Shown one piece after another: positions 16,831 to 24,727 of a stretch of 64,000 nt of DNA. The stretch's first letter is position 1; each line of letters starts with the position of its first letter. Under the pieces are notes generated by a model. The model saw only the letters and a program-made list of their open reading frames with translations. It was not told where the DNA came from and made no database searches. This stretch comes from Paenarthrobacter sp. JL.01a (GTDB lineage: Bacteria > Actinomycetota > Actinomycetes > Actinomycetales > Micrococcaceae), in the NCBI RefSeq assembly GCF_025452095.1, contig NZ_CP104877.1, positions 3,224,001 through 3,288,000 of the forward strand, written 5' to 3'. The position numbers and the translations under genes were made by a program.

Positions 16831-18048
16831 ATGATGAGTGGAACCGCGCCGTCCACACAGCTGGTACGCCGGCTCAATGCCGGAGCCATGCTCAAGGCCA
16901 TGCGCGGAGCCGGCGTCGTCACAGGCACGGAGCTCATGACCATGACAGGCTTGTCCCGGGCCACGGTCATCTCCATCTGCGACGAACTGGTCCGCCTCGG
17001 CTGGCTGCAGGAGCTCGAGAACCAGCGCGGCGCAGGCGACTACATCAAGGGCAGGCCCGCCCGCAGGTTTGTTTTCGACGACGGCGCTGCAAGCGTGCTG
17101 GGGATCGACATCGGCGTCAATAAGATCACCGCAATCGTTGCCGACATGGCAGGGACTCCCCTGTCCCAGGTCACCATGCCCTTCCGGACCTACAACGTCT
17201 CAGCGGCCGAGCGCGCCGACGTGCTGGACAAGATTGCCGCTGAAGCGCTCGAACAGGCCGGAGTTCCCGCCGGCTCGGTGCTGGCGGTATCCGTAGGCGT
17301 AGCCGCGCCCGTCACCCGGGAGGGCGAAGTCCTCACCGTCCAGGAGTTCTGGAAGTCCTTTGATGTCCGCCGGATCGTCTCGGAACGGCACGGCTGGCAC
17401 GTCCTGCTGGAAAACGATGCCAACCTCGCGGCCCTTGCAGAACGCTGGCGAGGTACGGCCAAGGGTGTAGACAACCTGGTGGTCATGCTGGCCGGCGACC
17501 GCCTGGGCTCCGGCATCCTCGAATCCGGACGCCTGCTGCACGGCCAGCTGGGCGGATTCGGCGAACTGGGGTTCCTCAACAACGTCGAAGGTGTGGGGAG
17601 CACCTACGGCATCGCCTACGAAGCCAACGCGGCGGGACGGGAAGCTTTGAAGAAGCAGGGTGCTACGAAGCTGCGGGCGCTCTGCGGCGGCAATCCCGAT
17701 GCCCTGACCGCCGAAATGGTCTTCACCGCTGCTGCCGAAGGTGACGCTGCCTCCAGGAAAGCGCTGGAGAGCGTCGCCCTCCGCATGGCCAGGGTGATTG
17801 GCGCCATCAGCACCTTGGTCAATCCTGAGCTCGTGGTGATCGCCGGAGGAGTTGCCGCCTCCGCCGAAATGCTGCTGCCCGGCATCGCCAAGCACCTTCC
17901 GGAGTTCACTTTCACTCCCCCGAGGCTGGCAACCTCGATTGTGGGTGACGGAATCGTTTCCCTCGGAGCGATCCGGCACGCCCTGGACTACGTCGAAGAG
18001 CACGCATTGGACCTCTCCCCCTCGTCGCGGACCAACCGGGCTTCCTGA
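16831..18048 (+). CDS. ROK family transcriptional repressor of the alpha-glucoside genes
   Basis: A 405-residue protein with an N-terminal winged helix (TGLSRATVISICDELVRLGWL, in parts, about residues 37-60) and a C-terminal ROK sugar-binding domain beginning VLGIDIGVNKITAIVADMAG. ATG 16831 has GGGAG upstream. The zinc motif usual in ROK proteins (CxCGxxGC) is missing: the region after GELG reads GFLNNVEGVGSTYGIAYEANA. It is divergent from the alpha-glucoside transporter and flanked by AT palindromes, so it probably represses the transporter, the GH13 gene and itself until a sugar binds. Confidence 0.88.
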   Translation: MMSGTAPSTQLVRRLNAGAMLKAMRGAGVVTGTELMTMTGLSRATVISICDELVRLGWLQELENQRGAGDYIKGRPARRFVFDDGAASVLGIDIGVNKITAIVADMAGTPLSQVTMPFRTYNVSAAERADVLDKIAAEALEQAGVPAGSVLAVSVGVAAPVTREGEVLTVQEFWKSFDVRRIVSERHGWHVLLENDANLAALAERWRGTAKGVDNLVVMLAGDRLGSGILESGRLLHGQLGGFGELGFLNNVEGVGSTYGIAYEANAAGREALKKQGATKLRALCGGNPDALTAEMVFTAAAEGDAASRKALESVALRMARVIGAISTLVNPELVVIAGGVAASAEMLLPGIAKHLPEFTFTPPRLATSIVGDGIVSLGAIRHALDYVEEHALDLSPSSRTNRAS

Positions 18049-18066
18049 GCCTGGGCCAAGCGCCAA

Positions 18067-19638
18067 CTACTCCGGCATGGACATGGTCCGCAGGTCCAGC
18101 TGGCGCAGGACCCGGTCCGCCACTTCGGGATCGGTCCCCGGCTCATTCCGGGCCTGGACCACTTCCATCCGTGCCGCATCCAAGGCGATGGTCTGGACAG
18201 TGATGGCCAATTCCCGGCCCCGCTCGCGTTTTTCCTTGGCAGACTCGTTCTTCAGGGTGCCATCGAGCAGCTCGGCGTGCAGCCGGCGCATCTTCTCCTT
18301 GACCAGCGCCACCTTCTCCGGAGGAAGCTCCTTCATCAGGTCGTGGTCCTTCAGGGCAGCAACCGCCGCCGTCTGGGCCCGCTTGGCCAGGAGCCGGGCA
18401 GCATCCTTCTCATGCGAGCCGTCCTCGGTAGCGTCCAGCACCCGCATCAACCAGGGCAGGGTCAACCCCGGAAGAACCAGGGTGGCCAGCAATACAGCAC
18501 AGGAAATAACCAGGATTTCGTGCCTTGCCGGGAAATCGCTGCCATCGGGCAACGTCAAAGGAAGCGCCAACGCGAGAGCCAACGTGGCGAGGCCGCGCAT
18601 TCCGCACCACGTGAGGATGAGTACTTCTTTGGGCGAGGTGGGCTGCAGAAGGTTGCGCCGCCGTCGGGCCGTCAACGCAAGCAGCCCAAGCCACAGGTAC
18701 CGCACCACGAATACCAGGACGCAGATCACCACGGCCATACCGACCATTCCGAAGATGGCAGTGCCTTCGTCCCTGATCACCTGCCGGATCTCAAGCCCCA
18801 CCAGGCCGAAAGCCAGGCCGGTGGCGAGCAACTCCACCACGTCCCAGAACGCCGTCCGCGTAACGCGTTCGGCAGCGTCCTGGGGACGGGCGTGGCGCTG
18901 CAGTTCCAAGGCAGTAACGACGACGGCGACCACGCCTGAGGCGTGCAGCTCTTCGGCGAGGATGTAGGCAGCAAAAGGAACCACCAGGGTGACTGCGCTG
19001 CGTGCCACCATGGACGTGACCAGCTTGGTAATGAATTTGGTCAGCCAACCCATCGCGATGCCGATCACCACGGCCAGCGCCGCACCCAGCACGAACTGGG
19101 GGATGACCTCGGGGCCCACTTCCTTGCCGGACATGGTGGCTGCGACGGCGGCCTGGAAGATCACGATGGCAGCGGCGTCGTTGAAGAGGCCTTCACTTTG
19201 AAGGACAGTGATGAGCCGGCGCGGCATGTGCACCCGGCCTGCAACGGACTCCACCGCGACGGGATCCGGCGGGGCCACCATGGCTCCCAGGGCGATCGCG
19301 GCAGGGATACCAATGCTTGGAATCATCAGCCAGGCGGCCCCTGCCACCGCGGCGGTGGTGACCACCACCAAGGCCACGGCCATCAACAGCAAGGTCCGCC
19401 ACCGAACCCGGAAAACCGCCCAGGAACTCTTCTGGGCGGTGGCGAAGAGCAACGGCGGCAGGAAGATCGGCAGGATCAGTTCCGGGGAAATCTCGAACTC
19501 GGGAAAGCCGGGAATGAAGGTCAGGGCAACGGCCAGCAGCAGCATGAGGACCGGATACGGCAGACGGAGCCGGTCCCCCAAACCAACCGCGAAGACTGTT
19601 GCAAGCAGCAACCCGATTATGAGCGCCAGCTGATCCAT
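18067..19638 (-). CDS. Na+/H+ antiporter, CPA1 (NhaP/YjcE-like)
   Basis: A 523-residue protein with about 11-12 helices in the first 400 residues and a soluble charged C-terminal tail (about 400-523) with predicted helices. The CPA1 motif is IALGAMVAPPDPVAVESVAG, and the paired FNDAAAIVIFQ (Asn-Asp) supplies the cation site. ILTWCGMRGLATLALALALP is the further conserved segment. Expected role is electroneutral Na+ or K+ export against protons for pH and salt homeostasis. It is convergent with the ROK gene, 18 bases apart. Confidence 0.93.
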   Translation of the reverse strand: MDQLALIIGLLLATVFAVGLGDRLRLPYPVLMLLLAVALTFIPGFPEFEISPELILPIFLPPLLFATAQKSSWAVFRVRWRTLLLMAVALVVVTTAAVAGAAWLMIPSIGIPAAIALGAMVAPPDPVAVESVAGRVHMPRRLITVLQSEGLFNDAAAIVIFQAAVAATMSGKEVGPEVIPQFVLGAALAVVIGIAMGWLTKFITKLVTSMVARSAVTLVVPFAAYILAEELHASGVVAVVVTALELQRHARPQDAAERVTRTAFWDVVELLATGLAFGLVGLEIRQVIRDEGTAIFGMVGMAVVICVLVFVVRYLWLGLLALTARRRRNLLQPTSPKEVLILTWCGMRGLATLALALALPLTLPDGSDFPARHEILVISCAVLLATLVLPGLTLPWLMRVLDATEDGSHEKDAARLLAKRAQTAAVAALKDHDLMKELPPEKVALVKEKMRRLHAELLDGTLKNESAKEKRERGRELAITVQTIALDAARMEVVQARNEPGTDPEVADRVLRQLDLRTMSMPE

Positions 19639-19730
19639 GTTCCTGCTTCCCCAGATGTTGTACGGCCACTTCCCCGGGCGCGACCGGAAAAGTTCCCTAC
19701 AAACATATCCCGAGGCACCGACACATCCCC

Positions 19731-19764
19731 ACGGGTCCCGTCACTCCACGGGTCCCGTCACTCC
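19731..19764. repeat. 17-bp tandem duplication spanning a stop codon
   Basis: Two exact consecutive copies of ACGGGTCCCGTCACTCC (19731-19747 and 19748-19764) cover the last codons and stop (19758-19760) of the NAD-binding protein. Each copy contains a near-palindrome ACGGGTCCCGT. Likely a slipped-strand duplication of the gene's 3' end; it may also add a small hairpin after the stop. Confidence 0.85.
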
Positions 19765-20414
19765 TTCGTCAGGGCGTCCACCACGTCCTCGGTGCCATCC
19801 TTGAACGGGATGGTCTTGCCAATGGTTTCGGGCAGCTCCAGGACGGCGGCGGCAACCAGGGCAACGTTGGCGCGGGAGGTCTGCGTGCCATCATCGGGGT
19901 TCGCGGGATGCAGCTCGATCAGTCCCGTGGCCGGCTCATCGGTGAGGCTCCCTGGACCCAGCACAGTCCAGTCGAGGTTGGTGCCGCGCAGGTAGTCGTC
20001 GGCTGCCGCCTTGGATTCCGCGTAGGCAAAGAAGGGGTGGTCCTCGGGAACGCCGTGTTCCGTGGAAGCGCCGATGTAGGACACCATGACGTATCTCTTC
20101 ACACCAGCCTCCCCGGCAGCGTCCATGGAGCGGATGGCAGCGTCGCGGTCCACGGCATAGGTCCTTGCGGGGTTGCCCCCGCCGGCCCCCGCGGACCAGA
20201 CCACGGCATCGTGGCCCTTCAACGCCTGGGCGAGTTCCGTCGTCGTCGAATGTTCAACGTCAAGGACCTCCGCGGAGGCGCCCGTACCCGTGACATCCGC
20301 CACATGGTCGGGATTTCGGATGAAGGACGTGACGTCGTGACCTTCACCACTAAGAATCCGGGACAGATGCAGGGCCACTTTCCCGTGGCCGCCAATAATC
20401 GCGATTCGGCTCAT
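19758..20414 (-). CDS. NAD(P)-binding atypical SDR / NmrA-like epimerase
   Basis: A 218-residue Rossmann protein opening MSRIAIIGGHGKVALHLSRIL, where GxxGxxA is the dinucleotide site. It has VVWSAGAG, YVMVSYIGAS and YAESKAAADDYLR (Tyr-x-x-x-Lys-like) segments typical of the SDR_a5 group of NAD(P)H-binding proteins (YwnB/YhfK). Function is not known in detail; related proteins sense redox or modify sugars. It begins just after the tRNA-Met terminator and is probably monocistronic, with the antiporter 119 bases downstream. Confidence 0.85.
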   Translation of the reverse strand: MSRIAIIGGHGKVALHLSRILSGEGHDVTSFIRNPDHVADVTGTGASAEVLDVEHSTTTELAQALKGHDAVVWSAGAGGGNPARTYAVDRDAAIRSMDAAGEAGVKRYVMVSYIGASTEHGVPEDHPFFAYAESKAAADDYLRGTNLDWTVLGPGSLTDEPATGLIELHPANPDDGTQTSRANVALVAAAVLELPETIGKTIPFKDGTEDVVDALTKE

Positions 20415-20435
20415 GGACCCATTCTGTCCCAGAAA

Positions 20436-20467
20436 ACAAAAAACCCCGCAGACAATATCTGCGGGGT
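20436..20467 (-). terminator. Intrinsic terminator of tRNA-Met
   Basis: On the minus strand ACCCCGCAGA / TCTGCGGGGT forms a 10-bp stem with a five-base loop followed by TTTTTTGTTTT. It lies 10 bases beyond the tRNA-Met 3' end and is a textbook Rho-independent terminator. Confidence 0.9.
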
Positions 20468-20476
20468 CTTGCTCTG

Positions 20477-20550
20477 TAGCGGTGGGGAGGCTCGATCTCC
20501 CGACCTCACGATTATGAGTCGTGCGCTCTAACCAACTGAGCTACACCGCC
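20477..20550 (-). tRNA. tRNA-Met (CAT anticodon)
   Basis: The 74-base minus-strand sequence starts GGCGGTGTAGCTCAGTTGGT, has the anticodon loop CTCATAA with anticodon CAT, the T-arm GGAGATCGAGCCTCC-like hairpin and ends CACCGCTA with a G1-U72 pair. The CCA is not encoded. The usual D-arm AGCTCAGTTGG supports elongator tRNA-Met rather than initiator, which has an unpaired first position. Confidence 0.95.
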
Positions 20551-20553
20551 ACG

Positions 20554-20607
20554 GATGAGAAAAGCCTGCGTCAGCCGGTCAAAACCGCCTTGACGCAGGC
20601 CCTCATC
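20554..20607 (-). terminator. Intrinsic terminator between tRNA-Thr and tRNA-Met
   Basis: On the minus strand the arms GCCTGCGTCA and TGACGCAGGC (20591-20600 and 20564-20573) form a 10-bp stem with further partial pairing inside, followed by TTTTCTC; GATGAG/CTCATC flanks add outer pairing. It implies that tRNA-Thr is terminated before tRNA-Met and that the two are separate units. Confidence 0.8.
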
Positions 20608-20610
20608 CAG

Positions 20611-20682
20611 AGCCCCCCACCGGAATCGATCCGGTGACCTCGTTCTTACCAAGAACGCGCTCTACCACTGAGCTAGGGGGGC
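20611..20682 (-). tRNA. tRNA-Thr (GGT anticodon)
   Basis: The 72-base minus-strand sequence begins GCCCCCCTAGCTCAGTGGTA, has anticodon stem CGTTC/GAACG around loop TTGGTAA (anticodon GGT), T-arm CCGGATCGATTCCGG and acceptor end GGGGGGCT. The CCA is not encoded. It is followed by its own terminator before tRNA-Met. Confidence 0.95.
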
Positions 20683-20800
20683 AACGAGTAAATACTCTAC
20701 CGGACGTTTTCAGAAGCTACAAATCGGCGAATCCAAAGGGAAAAATGGCCCCGACACAATTTGCAAAACAGCTGTTTACCTGATCTACGAACGGAGAAAA

Positions 20801-21325
20801 TCAGGGCAGGCGCAGCACCTGTCCGGGGTAGATCTGATCGGGGTTGGGGACGGTGTCTGCGTTGGTGGCGATCAAGGCGCCGAGGTCCACTCCGAACTGC
20901 GCGGCGATGCCGCTCATGGTGTCCCCCTGCTCCACAACGACCTCCGTGACACGCGGCGCCACTGGTCCGGGCTGCCCCGTCGCTGCAGCCGCCTCTACAG
21001 CTGCCTCCTGCGCCTGGGGCTGGACTTCCGGGGCCTCAGGCTCCAAGCCCTCCCGCGAGGCTTCCTCGGCCGCTGCGACGTCTGCTGCGGCCTGTTGCCG
21101 CGCCGCTTGTGCCGCGGCAGCTTCGGCCGCGGACGTGTCCGCTGCTGAAACCGCGACGGCGGCAGCATCCTCCTCGGCCTGCGTCACCGCCGTGCGGTCC
21201 TCCAGCGGCTCCGGCGCACCGCTACCGCGCGTCCCGCCGTCGTCGTGCTGTGCCTCGTGCTGCGGCTCGTGGCCGCGCTTATCTCCAAAGCCAAGGTTCT
21301 TCTTCAAGTTATCCAGCAAACCCAT
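20801..21325 (-). CDS. LysM-domain protein with Ala-rich linker
   Basis: A 174-residue protein opening MGLLDNLKKNLGFGDKRG, without an obvious signal peptide, followed by an acidic, Ala- and Glu-rich low-complexity stretch (about residues 30-125) and a C-terminal LysM domain: VVEQGDTMSGIAAQFGVDLGALIATN ... YPGQVLRLP. LysM binds peptidoglycan or other GlcNAc polymers, but a similar small cytosolic group (BON-LysM, YgaU-like) binds ions such as K+. The start with GGGGAG upstream (21325) is preferred over 21358. It is upstream of the tRNA genes on the same strand. Confidence 0.82.
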   Translation of the reverse strand: MGLLDNLKKNLGFGDKRGHEPQHEAQHDDGGTRGSGAPEPLEDRTAVTQAEEDAAAVAVSAADTSAAEAAAAQAARQQAAADVAAAEEASREGLEPEAPEVQPQAQEAAVEAAAATGQPGPVAPRVTEVVVEQGDTMSGIAAQFGVDLGALIATNADTVPNPDQIYPGQVLRLP

Positions 21326-21428
21326 GGAGCACACTCCCCTGTTCAGCGCGGCGTTCACGTGCCGGTACCTTCGTCCGGCACCTTGATCGTACGGCGCGTC
21401 AGCAGCACATGTAACCCCGTTAACGCCG

Positions 21429-21458
21429 CAAGGGGCCGGCTCGAAAGCCGGCCCCTTG
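21429..21458 (-). terminator. Stem-loop after the DEAD-box helicase gene
   Basis: A perfect 12-bp stem, CAAGGGGCCGGC / GCCGGCCCCTTG, with a six-base loop, lies 52-82 bases past the helicase stop on its strand. There is no U tract, as in many actinobacterial terminators. It is also upstream of the LysM gene and should insulate it. Confidence 0.75.
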
Positions 21459-21471
21459 ACGGGAACTACTT

Positions 21472-21521
21472 AGTGTTTACCACTTGGCAGTGTTGCCACC
21501 TGGCAGTGTTTACCACTTGCC
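21472..21521. repeat. Three 16-17 bp tandem copies at the helicase stop codon
   Basis: Copies at 21472-21488, 21489-21504 and 21505-21521 share the core AGTGTTTACCACTTG; the first and third are identical over 15 bases, the middle one is diverged (AGTGTTGCCACCTGG). The helicase stop (21510-21512) is in the third copy, so the repeat is a duplication of the last codons and stop downstream of the gene. Confidence 0.8.
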
Positions 21522-23657
21522 CTTGCGGTTGAAGTCGCGGTTGCTGCCTTCGCCGCCCGTGCGGGGCTTGCGGGCACCGTCACCGTGTCCGCCGTAGCGC
21601 GAGCCGCTTGCCTGGCCACGATCGCGGTCGCCGTAGCTACCGGAGGTGCGCTCGGCGCGGTCGCTGTACGAGCGGCCACCACGGTCAGCGGAGGAACGCT
21701 CGCCGTCGGACTTGCGGAACTCCTTCTTGAATCCGCCGTTGCCCTTGAAGTTGCCGCCACCGCGGTTGTCGCGGTCGCCGTAGCCGCCGCGTCCGCCGCC
21801 GGAGTAGCCGCCACGCTCGCTGTTGGGCCTGCGGCCGTTGTCCAGCTCAAGGTGGATCAGCTCGCCGCCGATGCGGGTACGGGACAGTGCACGCAGCTGC
21901 TCGGGGCTCAGGTCCGCCGGGAGCTCAACCAGGGAGTGGTCCGAGCGGATGTCGATTCCGCCGATCTGTGCGGAGGAGATACCGCCTTCGTTGGCAATGG
22001 CACCCACGATGGAACCGGGCATGACGCGCTGGCGGCGTCCGACGGCGATCCGGTAGGTGGCGTTGCCCTCGGTCAGCGCACGGGTCGGGCCACGGGAACC
22101 GAAGCCGTCCTTGGAGCGCTCACGCTTCTGGTACTCCGGAGCTGCGGGCAGTTCCTTGACCAACAAGGGCTGTCCGCCCTGGGCCATGACGGCAAGCGCC
22201 GCAGCGATCTCGGCAGCCGGGACCTTGTGCTCTTCCTCGTAGGAAGCAATGAGGTCGCGGAACATGGCCACGTCCTCGGACTCGAGGGTCTCCGTGATGC
22301 GCTCGGCAAACTTGCCCAGGCGCAACGAGTTGACGGTCTCGGCCGTAGGAAGGTGCATCTGCTCCACCGGCTGGCGCGTGGCCTTCTCGATGGCACGGAG
22401 CAAGTACTTCTCGCGCGGCGTCATGAACAGCACGGCGTCGCCGTTACGGCCTGCACGGCCGGTGCGGCCGATGCGGTGGACGTAGGACTCGGTGTCGTGC
22501 GGAATGTCGTAGTTGATCACGTGGCTGATGCGCTCAACGTCAAGACCGCGGGCGGCGACGTCGGTGGCCACAAGGATGTCGATCCGGCCTTCCTTGAGTG
22601 CGTCCACAGTGCGTTCACGCTGCTGCTGCGGGATGTCACCGTTGATGGCTGCGGCCTGGAAGCCGCGGGACTTCAGCTTGTCGGCAAGGTCCTCGGTAGC
22701 CATCTTGGTCCGCACGAAGGCGATAACGCCGTCGAACTCTTCAACCTCGAGGATGCGGGTCAGGGCATCCAGCTTGTGGGGGCCCATGACCTGGAGGTAA
22801 CGCTGGCGGATGTTGGTGCCCGTGGAGGTCTTGGACTTCACGGAAATCTCGGCAGGGTTATTCAGGTACTGCTTGGACATGCGGCGGATCTGGCCGGGCA
22901 TGGTGGCAGAGAACAGAGCAACCTGGCGGGTGTCCGGAGTCTGCTGGAAGATCTGCTCCACGTCATCGGCGAAGCCCATGCGCAGCATCTCGTCAGCTTC
23001 GTCCAGGACCAGGTACTGGAGCTCGGAGAGGTCCAGGGAGCCCTTGGCGATGTGGTCGATCACGCGGCCGGGGGTACCGACAACAACCTGAGCACCGCGG
23101 CGCAGGCCGGCGAGCTGCGGGCCGTAGGCCGAGCCACCGTAGACCGGCAGGACAGTGAAGTCGTCAATGTGCTTGGCGTAGGAGGTGAACGCCTCTGCAA
23201 CCTGCAGGGCCAGTTCACGCGTCGGAGCCAGGACCAGGGCCTGGGTCTTGCGGGAGGGGCCGTTGAGGTCGTGAAGCTCAGCCAGGCGGGACAGGGCCGG
23301 AACAGCGAAAGCTGCGGTCTTGCCGGTACCGGTCTGGGCCAGGCCAACGACGTCGCGGCCTTCAAGCAGGAGCGGGATGGTGGCGGCCTGGATGGGCGAG
23401 GGCTTCTCGTAGCCAACATCCTGAAGGGCGGCCAGAACACGGCCGTCGATGCCAAGATCGACGAACTTGATGCCTTCTTCTTCCTCTTCTTCTGCCTTGG
23501 GGGCAGGAGCTTCGGTGAAGGCGGGGGCTGCAGACTCAGCTGCGGCAGTCTCGACGGGGGCAGCGGCAGCAGCCGGTGCTTCAGCTTCGGCGGGAGCGGC
23601 TGCTTCAGCAGACTCAGCGTTCTGCGCGTCGAAGTTTTCGTTGAGATTTTCGGTCAT
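21510..23657 (-). CDS. deaD: DEAD-box RNA helicase, CsdA/DeaD type
   Basis: A 715-residue ATP-dependent RNA helicase. An Ala/Glu-rich N-terminal extension (about 1-60) is followed by the core: motif I AQTGTGKT (107-114), Ia PTRELALQ, DEAD at about 219-222, SAT, ATDVAARGLDV and HRIGRTGRAG. Then comes a DbpA-like RNA-binding domain (YRIAVGRRQRVMPGSIVGAIANEGGI in parts) and a Gly/Arg/Asp/Ser-rich tail of about 100 residues (GGYGDRDNRGGG and similar), which should bind RNA non-specifically. It acts in ribosome assembly and cold adaptation in E. coli. ATG 23657 follows GAGGAA at 9-10 bases. Confidence 0.95.
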   Translation of the reverse strand: MTENLNENFDAQNAESAEAAAPAEAEAPAAAAAPVETAAAESAAPAFTEAPAPKAEEEEEEGIKFVDLGIDGRVLAALQDVGYEKPSPIQAATIPLLLEGRDVVGLAQTGTGKTAAFAVPALSRLAELHDLNGPSRKTQALVLAPTRELALQVAEAFTSYAKHIDDFTVLPVYGGSAYGPQLAGLRRGAQVVVGTPGRVIDHIAKGSLDLSELQYLVLDEADEMLRMGFADDVEQIFQQTPDTRQVALFSATMPGQIRRMSKQYLNNPAEISVKSKTSTGTNIRQRYLQVMGPHKLDALTRILEVEEFDGVIAFVRTKMATEDLADKLKSRGFQAAAINGDIPQQQRERTVDALKEGRIDILVATDVAARGLDVERISHVINYDIPHDTESYVHRIGRTGRAGRNGDAVLFMTPREKYLLRAIEKATRQPVEQMHLPTAETVNSLRLGKFAERITETLESEDVAMFRDLIASYEEEHKVPAAEIAAALAVMAQGGQPLLVKELPAAPEYQKRERSKDGFGSRGPTRALTEGNATYRIAVGRRQRVMPGSIVGAIANEGGISSAQIGGIDIRSDHSLVELPADLSPEQLRALSRTRIGGELIHLELDNGRRPNSERGGYSGGGRGGYGDRDNRGGGNFKGNGGFKKEFRKSDGERSSADRGGRSYSDRAERTSGSYGDRDRGQASGSRYGGHGDGARKPRTGGEGSNRDFNRKGKW

Positions 23658-24038
23658 AGGGAGAAATTCCTCATCCATAGGGCAGTCGGCGCGACCCGGT
23701 TGGGCTGGCCGCAGTACTCGTCGCGAAAAACAGGAAATGGTGCCCTGCTTCCGCAAGAAGTCCGGCGCTGTCGCAATCCCATGGCAGGACTTCCCGCTGC
23801 ATCTCTTGGCTGCTATCCCAGCAGTCTGTACAGCGTTTTCTTTAGCCGGCTCTCCCTATGAAAATGCCCGCACACATTTGCGGGCCCCAACACTTACCAG
23901 TCCTGCCTCAAGAATTGGGCAGGATAAAGGGAATTCCGGAGTGGGGGATGTTTCAAGTGTAGGGCACGCGGCAGCCTCACCGCGAGTTAAGACCCCGCGA
24001 CCACCGGGTGAGCTTGTTCACACCGGCCCGGTGAGCTG
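23658..24038 (-). promoter_or_regulatory. Long leader region of the helicase gene
   Basis: The 381 bases between the MOSC gene and the helicase hold a terminator-like hairpin (23866-23885) and then about 200 bases of leader with further self-complementarity, such as CTGCTGGGATAGCAG on the minus strand. The helicase mRNAs of other bacteria often have long, structured, cold-responsive leaders, and the layout here would allow that. I could not identify a promoter with confidence and see no protein-coding signal. Confidence 0.45.
23861..23885 (-). terminator. Hairpin after the MOSC gene
   Basis: On the minus strand GCCCGCAAATGTGTGCGGGC forms an 8-bp stem with a short loop, followed by ATTTTCAT. 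It lies about 155 bases beyond the MOSC stop and upstream of the helicase, so it is either the MOSC terminator or an attenuator in the helicase leader. Confidence 0.6.
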
Positions 24039-24695
24039 CTAGAGTCCGCTCCTTCGCAGCACTTTGTCGAACTCGCGGTGGTAATCCTCCTGGAGGCGGA
24101 TCTCTCCGTCCGCTTCGGCATCAAGCAGGATTTGCACCAGGTCCGGGGTGGGCTCACTGAACCACTGGGCCACGGTGACGCCGTGCTTGGGCACGAAGGT
24201 GCGGTGGATGTGGTCGCCGGCCGAGATACTGCCCGGCTTGATCACGCGCAGGTAGGAACCAACCCGACCGGCGTCGGAAAAGCGCTTGACCCACGTTGGC
24301 TCCCCCAGTACGCGCTGGAACGTGGCGCAAGGGGTTCGGGGCGAGGTCACCTCAAGTTCGACGTCAAGACCAATCTTCCACCGCTCGCCGATAACGGCAC
24401 CTGTGGGGTCAATGCCGGCCACCCGCAGGTTCTCGCCGAAGATGCCCGCCGGAAGGTCCCGCTGCAACTCGTTGGACCAGTAATCAGCGTCTTCCTGTGA
24501 ATAGGCGTAAACGGCCTGGTCTTCTCCGCCGTGGTGCACCCGGCTGGCCTGCACATCCCCATGGATGCCCAGTTTGTGGACCTTGACCGGTCCCTCGACA
24601 GGGCGTTTGTCAATGGCGGTAACGCCCACGCTTCCCACGGGGTCGGGAAGCAACTGGTGGACGCGGCACACGGCAAGGACGGAAGCGGTGTTCAT
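24039..24695 (-). CDS. MOSC domain protein (YiiM-like)
   Basis: A 218-residue MOSC protein. It has VQASRVHHGGEDQAVYAYS, IFGENLRVAGID, and RTPCATFQRVLGEPTW, in which the Cys of TPC corresponds to the conserved MOSC cysteine that carries sulfur or ligates molybdenum cofactor. YiiM-type proteins reduce N-hydroxylated substrates with Moco. GTG 24701 is also possible, but ATG 24695 gives a more typical start. It is 26 bases downstream of nothing on its strand except the response-regulator gene ending at 24728, so it may be cotranscribed with that pair. Confidence 0.85.
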   Translation of the reverse strand: MNTASVLAVCRVHQLLPDPVGSVGVTAIDKRPVEGPVKVHKLGIHGDVQASRVHHGGEDQAVYAYSQEDADYWSNELQRDLPAGIFGENLRVAGIDPTGAVIGERWKIGLDVELEVTSPRTPCATFQRVLGEPTWVKRFSDAGRVGSYLRVIKPGSISAGDHIHRTFVPKHGVTVAQWFSEPTPDLVQILLDAEADGEIRLQEDYHREFDKVLRRSGL

Positions 24696-24727
24696 GGGCA
24701 CCAGTCTACGGATGGACCCGCGAACGG

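Noticed and set aside
20477..20682. tRNA-Met/tRNA-Thr as an integration site
   Set aside because: No integrase, no repeated tRNA 3' end and no change in composition were seen near these genes.
21585..23861. 758-codon open frame on the plus strand opposite the helicase
   Set aside because: It is the complement of a GC-rich gene with strong codon bias; composition is low-complexity Gly/Val/Leu/His and no family motif appears.
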